Of a DNA stretch of 36,489 bases, positions 31,816-36,489 are shown piece after piece. A program made the position numbers and the translations under genes. The stretch spans positions 1 through 36,489 of the forward strand of contig CAZBHH010000025.1 in the NCBI GenBank assembly GCA_964492065.1. The letters run 5' to 3'. This DNA is from JADKAC01 sp964492065 (lineage in GTDB: Bacteria; Bacteroidota; Bacteroidia; Chitinophagales; BACL12). The number at the start of each line of letters is the position of its first letter. Position 1 is the first letter of the stretch. The notes under the pieces are model-generated. The model saw nothing but the letters and a program-made list of their open reading frames with translations, was not told where the DNA came from and ran no database searches.

Positions 31816-32835
31816 ATGGAATCTGTTAATACATATACACCTTTTGGATATCCCAGCGCACTTTACGTGGGTTCACCTTTGAGAAATACTAAAATTAATA
31901 AAGCCCATGAAGCAAAAATAGGAATAATAATAGCCTTAATCGAAAAGTATCAAGCCAGTGCCAAATTGATTGTTGAAAATACAAAAAAAAGATATAATGC
32001 AACTATTACAGAATATTTAAAAGATTTTACAGGATTTAAGTTAAGGCACGATAAAATTTCCCCATATAGTATGGTGCAAGTGGATATAGTAACCACTATT
32101 CCACCTGATTTGTTGTCCCTATTGGAAAACATAAGCGAATTAGAAATTGAACTGATATTAGAATTAGACTCACTAAAAAGATCAATCAACACATTTGAAT
32201 TTATTGAGATCAATTATCTAGAAATATGCGAACTACTGAGAACCAGATTTCGGATTCCTGATATTGCAGCAATTAGTTCAACCCATCAATTTGTTGCAGA
32301 CATAATCGCCTATATACAATCTTCAGAATTGTATAAAAAGCTTAATCTACTTGGCTTGGACAACTTATTGGGAGCATATTTTTTTCGAGCAGGAAGAATT
32401 GAATTGTATTGGCCTGCACTAGCATTTTATTCAGCCTGGAAAGGTTTACCCTTAAATGACTTAACATTAGTTGTATTAGCGCATGAGAAAGCGCATGCTA
32501 TTACGCATTTAGGATTTGATTTAGATGGTGTAAATTGGAATACTAATTCCTTTGCCGATTCTGACCTCCATATTGTAGAAGGATTAGCCCAGTTCTATAC
32601 TGAAAAAGTATGTGCTGGCATGAATATAGGGTTTAATTTGCTTAATACATATGTGAAATTAAGAGATGCACAATCTTCACCATATTCTTCCTACTCAAGT
32701 TGGCTTGCGAGTGATAAAAGCAGAGATGAAAAAATAAGGTTAACTATGTTGAATACAAGGAAGGCTAATATTATAAAATATGATGACTTTTTAAAAGAAC
32801 TTAAAACCTCATCGGCCAATATCAAGATAAAATAG
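31816..32835 (+). CDS. Orphan protein with HExxH zinc-metallopeptidase-like motif
   Basis: 339 residues with no signal peptide, so probably cytosolic. I do not recognise the family. The N-terminal 200 residues are mostly helical and rich in Leu, Ile, Glu and Lys (for example LLSLLENISELEIELILEL). In the C-terminal third, LVVLAHEKAHAITH contains HEKAH at residues 223-227, a good HExxH zinc-binding motif on a hydrophobic helix. HIVEGLAQFYTE follows, with Glu255, 28 residues after the second His, in the place a third ligand takes in gluzincins. Base and codon use are clearly more A+T-rich than in genes before 31,400, which points to horizontal origin. It stands alone, 433 bp from the upstream gene and next to IS and gene debris. 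The reading frame is intact. Confidence 0.8.
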   Translation: MESVNTYTPFGYPSALYVGSPLRNTKINKAHEAKIGIIIALIEKYQASAKLIVENTKKRYNATITEYLKDFTGFKLRHDKISPYSMVQVDIVTTIPPDLLSLLENISELEIELILELDSLKRSINTFEFIEINYLEICELLRTRFRIPDIAAISSTHQFVADIIAYIQSSELYKKLNLLGLDNLLGAYFFRAGRIELYWPALAFYSAWKGLPLNDLTLVVLAHEKAHAITHLGFDLDGVNWNTNSFADSDLHIVEGLAQFYTEKVCAGMNIGFNLLNTYVKLRDAQSSPYSSYSSWLASDKSRDEKIRLTMLNTRKANIIKYDDFLKELKTSSANIKIK

Positions 32836-32895
32836 TTTATTAGAATGACGTAATTAAATGTATTATAAAAAAATATTGTATAGATTGAATTTTAT

Positions 32896-33040
32896 TTAAT
32901 TCTTATGCGCCCAAATAAAGTTTTTATTTCTAAAATCGCCAATATTGGAGATCTGTTCTTCACTCAATACGATGAAATAATCTTTGATAATGATCACAAG
33001 AGGAACAAACAAATATAATACCCCTACAAAATCAGACCAC
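32896..33040 (-). pseudogene. C-terminal remnant of an unknown membrane-associated protein
   Basis: A minus-strand frame of about 48 codons ends at a TAA at 32896-32898. It reads KWSDFVGVLYLFVPLVIII, then KDYFIVLSEEQISNIGDFRN and KNFIWAHKN. The hydrophobic first half looks like a transmembrane helix, and the rest is typical coding text. There is no ATG, and upstream the frame runs into stops within the inverted repeat at 33038-33077. It therefore seems to be the 3' end of a gene cut off at the boundary of the IS3-type fragment. Its sequence is unlike the lipase/beta-helix pseudogene on the other side, so the two are probably not halves of one gene. Confidence 0.45.
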
Positions 33041-33077
33041 TTGTTAAGTTGAAAATTTTAATAACTTTAAACAAGTG
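33038..33077. repeat. Imperfect inverted repeat just upstream of the transposase fragment
   Basis: CACTTGTTAAGTT (33038-33050) pairs with AACTTTAAACAAGTG (33063-33077) with a 2-nt bulge, giving a 13-bp stem and a 12-nt A+T-rich loop. It lies 5 bp before the ATG of the IS3-type OrfA fragment. It could be part of the left end of the IS or a hairpin limiting transposase expression, which is a known control theme in IS3 elements. Confidence 0.45.
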
Positions 33078-33082
33078 AAATT

Positions 33083-33187
33083 ATGAAAAAAACACGTAGA
33101 AAATTCGATTCAGCCTTTAAGGCCAAAGTGGCCCTGGAGGCACTCCGTGAGCGGGAAACCTTGTCTGGTCTTGCCGTATTCATTTGA
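33083..33187 (+). mobile_element. Truncated IS3-family transposase OrfA (N-terminus only)
   Basis: The ATG at 33083 opens a 34-codon frame that starts MKKTRRKFDSAFKAKVALEA and continues LRERETLSGLA. This is the highly conserved start of the helix-turn-helix OrfA of IS3-family elements. Homology ends after about 30 codons: the frame runs into unrelated sequence at about 33175-33185 and stops at TGA 33185-33187. The rest of OrfA (about 70 residues), OrfB with its DDE domain and the right terminal repeat are all missing, so the element is dead. The point of loss coincides with the 3' end of the minus-strand lipase/beta-helix gene, so a deletion or recombination joined them. Confidence 0.85.
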
Positions 33188-36100
33188 CTGTATGCTTCCG
33201 CCGCTCATTACAAATGCAGTTACATTTTCAAGATAAACACCTCTGCCTGTGGTGAAATTTTTTATGGTTGAATTTGTCCATGTAAAATCTCCGCAGTTAT
33301 ATGCAGCCATTCCGTATTGAATTGTGGAGTTGGCGGCAGTAATTGTATTTGCATAACCATATAATCTTGCAACATCGGCTGCTTCCATTGCATAGCTGCG
33401 GTGATTTGTAAATGTGCAATAGTTTATATTTACATCTGCTTCGCAGTATCCATCAAACGTATTAATATCTTCTAATTGCACTGCTGTATTAAAACCTGTG
33501 AATGCTGTGTGTTCAATTAAGATGTCATGACTTTCGCTGCAATTAAGTGCTTTTGCCGCATCATTGTTATAATCAGAAAATTCGCAGCCGTTAATTGTAA
33601 CCTCCGCATTTTTAGAAACAAACTGGGAGTTTTCTTCATATAATATTTTTGCATCAGATATTTCCACATCGTTGCCGTCTATTTCTAAAGCAGCATCCGG
33701 TTGCAGCCATAAAACAGGATCGCCTTCACCAGTGCCTGTGAGTCTGAATACACCACCCTCGCCAATATCAAATATTCCTTCATGATGATAAAATACAAGA
33801 CCATCTCCTGTAAAAGTAAAATCTATTCCTGCGGTTGTTTGCACAGTGCCTCCGTTGTGAATGGATAATTTTGAATTGCTTGCAAGCAGGTTTAATGTTT
33901 CTGCTTTCATTAATAATAAGCCTCCGCTTGCCACGATTATTTCGCCAAAGTCTTCTACATTAATTGCACTGCCGCTTCTTATTTCTAATGTTGCGCCGTT
34001 TTTAATATAGAGTTTGCTGTTTTTGTTTATTTTTAATGTGCCGCCGTTCTTTACTATTATTTTGCTGCCATCTAATAATTCTAAAGTGCCTTTGTTGTTA
34101 GTGGGTGTGTTGTCGTCGCCGATTTCTAATAGACCGCCGTTATTAATATTAACTGTAGTGATATTACAGGCACTTGTGGTAACTGTAAATGTACTGCCTG
34201 TTATTGCGGGATCACCGTCTCCGTAGTCTGTGGCGTAGTTGCCGTTGATTTGGAGTAAGCCGCCGGAGTTGATGTTTAATGAGTGTAAAAATTTGTGGTA
34301 TTTATTTCCAAAATTAAATGTGTTGCCAAGCCCTGTTGTTGGTAAAGTAGTGCCTAATTGGTACTCTACTAATTGCAACTGCTCAAACATCCAATGCGTA
34401 TTGCCTTCATTAATAGTTACATGATATTCACTTGCATCGGGGGCGTAGTATGCATCGAATGGATAAATAGGGTTTGGAAAGTCTGGTAATACACTATTTA
34501 CATTATAAATAAGATTAGTCGTATTAAAATCCAAAGCACTAATCGTAGGCACAAAACTGTAATTATCATAATAATGATCAATATCAGTGAATGTAATAAG
34601 CGGAAGTAAACCCCATTCAACAGCATAAGGGCTGAATTGTTCTAAGTCTGCCCTATGGCAACCGGGTGCATTATCATAGTTAAGCGGATAATCGGGTGCG
34701 TAGTATTCCTCCGTCCACCAGATAGGCAGGATATACCCTAAATAAAAAGTATAATCAACACTAAAAATTGCATTATCGGTTATGCCGGGTAAAGCAAATG
34801 CACTCGCACCAAATTCAAGATCACCGGCATAAAGTATAGAAGTGCCATCTGCCGTGATCAATAATTCTGATGGATCAAATTCCTGTTCTGAGGCAATTTT
34901 ATTACCATTTGCAATGGCTACTTTACGTATATTTTGCGGATAGATTCCCACATCTTCAAGATTCTCAAGCCAAATTGTTCTGTTGCCATGCCTTCCTGTT
35001 GATTCATTTCCGTCTGTATGATAAATCAGTAATTGAGTGGATGCAGTTCTTTTGAGTTTGCGGTTATAAGCGTCTTCTGCAAATTCACTTTTTCCTGAGA
35101 AATAATTAATAAATTCCTGCATGCCAAGCAAAATATTCGCTCCTTGGTTTGGCGAATCGAACGACACATATAAATTACTGCAATAGTCAATATTATCCTG
35201 TTCCATTTTGCTTAAAGCATAACGACATAACTGCCCGCCCATGCTTGCACCAACTATTACTGTTTCGTCTGCTTCCGAACATTTATTTTCGTTAATCCAA
35301 TTTATCATTTCAATAACTACGTTGCTGTTTTCTACCATATCGGCAGCACTGTCATAAAAATCAAGATATATTACATCATACCCTTCTGTTATTAATTCTG
35401 AATCGGGGTAATCATCAAAATCTTCATAGGCAGGATCATTTAATAATATCCCGAAAAATGTTGGAGTATAATCAAATTCACCATGTCCATAAGCTTTAAA
35501 TGATGGTTCACCAGGCTCAGGATACGTTACATGATCAATGCCTGTGCTTATATCAACCCAACCAAGGCTGCCGCATTTTCCACTTTTACATCCTGTCGGC
35601 ATTTCTTTATATCCGAAGTCAATTCCTTCAACAAGCAGGAATGGCTTTTTCAAACATTCATGTTTTTCTCCTTCTGCATCAAACCCATAAGTAATTGTAT
35701 ATTTTCCTTTTCCGCTTGAAAGGTCATCTCTTATGTCGAATACATCATCACTCCATTTGGCTGTTGAAAAATAACTTACCGAGTATCCGTAAATTCCTCC
35801 GTAATACACTTTTATTTTTATTGTTTTCAAAGCATAATCAGGATAATTTATTTCGATTGTATCATGCACTGAAAGTGTGCGGTAACCGGCGCCATCTCCA
35901 AAATCTATTTCAATGCTTGTAATGCTGTCAGAAGTATTGCTATAAATAAATTTATCATCAATATAAAAAGTAACTACAGAATCTAATTCTGACTGCAAAC
36001 CGGGTCATGCCATAAAAATTTGTTTTTCATTATAAGGATTTTCAGTTCTGCTTGTGTTATCAAAGAGCTGCTCATTGCTGAGATAAACCAGGTTGCTGTC

Positions 36101-36476
36101 AACAGCATATTCTTTGAGTACATTATAATTATAATTGAGAATAACGATAGGTATCATATTGCTTATTGCATCAGCATTCAGCATTTTACGCAGTGTATCA
36201 AGTGTGGGAATAGTATTATTTGCTGATACGCTTCCGGTTTTCAAATCAAGCAGTATTTTGTTTGAAGTGATGCATGTTTATTGCAATATCGTAATTTACG
36301 AATTCAAACGTATCGGCCTTGCCAAGGCGATACGTTTTATCATACAAAATTCCCGTTGATATGTCCGCCGGATTGAGGTTCATGAAAATGCTGTCAAGCT
36401 TTGAGGGAATTTGTTGAGCTTGTAATATGTAAGATAGGAACAAGATGGTTGAGAGTAATGTAATTCGTATTTTCAT
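33180..36476 (-). pseudogene. Disrupted exported lipase-like / beta-helix protein
   Basis: Three consecutive minus-strand pieces belong to one gene. Piece one (36476-36246) starts with an ATG and signal peptide MKIRITLLSTILFLSYILQA. It shifts frame at an AAAA run (36256-36259 as TTTT), after which the text continues as ILLDLKTGS in the next frame. Piece two then meets an in-frame TGA (36005-36007) in FMA*PGLQSELD, where TGG would give FMAWPG. Piece three runs about 940 codons. It holds an alpha/beta-hydrolase domain with VVGASMGGQLCRYALSKM (about residue 251 of that piece) and SFDSPNQGANI. A repetitive parallel beta-helix follows, with many G-G-x-L turns (NGGTLKI, NGATLEI, SGGLLLM). The 3' end, where a T9SS tail would be expected, is replaced by antisense transposase sequence. 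Either real decay or assembly errors could explain the two internal lesions. Confidence 0.75.
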
Positions 36477-36489
36477 AATATTGAGTTTA

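Noticed and set aside
32896..36476. The remnant at 32896-33040 as the lost C-terminus of the lipase/beta-helix gene split by the IS
   Set aside because: The remnant has a transmembrane-like helix and no T9SS-like features, and about 140 bp of IS sequence cannot account for a simple insertion.

Overview
The window looks like a chromosomal segment of a Bacteroidota bacterium, most likely from the Chitinophagales or a neighbouring order. The evidence is a type IX secretion (T9SS) C-terminal domain on an amylase, a DUF4270 lipoprotein, the one-domain GlgA-like protein typical of the phylum, promoters with a TAnnTTTG -7 box in place of sigma-70 boxes, and little use of Shine-Dalgarno sites. I saw no rRNA, tRNA or CRISPR array.

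Layout. 1-128: a duplicated TCTGCG-rich repeat that can form a hairpin. 129-5645: a hypothetical protein, a Cys/Met-metabolism PLP enzyme, acetyl-CoA synthetase and IMP dehydrogenase. 5694-16284: an alpha-glucan block. A minus-strand operon (CBM-esterase, then a CBM48-like GH13, then a second GH13) diverges from a secreted T9SS GH13 amylase, which is followed by GapN and MalQ. 16380-17555: an amidohydrolase, possibly an aminofutalosine deaminase. 17617-21689: a minus-strand glgA-like / DUF4270 / glmS operon. 21820-27455: a plus-strand run of panC, panD, a YbhN-type flippase-like protein, rfaE2, an acyl-CoA dehydrogenase and an ArnT/PMT-like glycosyltransferase. 27456-28112: non-coding, with a decayed palindrome and a possible gene remnant. 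28113-31382: a beta-propeller plus amidohydrolase exported enzyme.

From about 31,650 to the end the sequence becomes visibly A+T-rich and looks like an accessory, rearranged region. It holds an orphan HExxH protein with no family I recognise, a C-terminal gene remnant, the first 30 or so codons of an IS3-type transposase, and a lipase/beta-helix pseudogene. That pseudogene carries one frameshift, one in-frame TGA and a 3' end lost at the IS junction.

How the genes fit together: exported GH13 enzymes and the esterase would attack an external alpha-glucan. MalQ would rework maltodextrins in the cytosol, GapN would give an NADPH-yielding step in lower glycolysis, and the GlgA-like protein and GlmS link to glycogen and cell-wall sugar supply. 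No SusC/SusD pair is present, so uptake must be encoded elsewhere. The most distinctive regulatory observation is that the -7 boxes of guaB, panD and the 16380 amidohydrolase end only 3-4 nt before the start codon, which implies leaderless mRNAs. The strongest candidate for something undescribed is the HExxH protein at 31816-32835.
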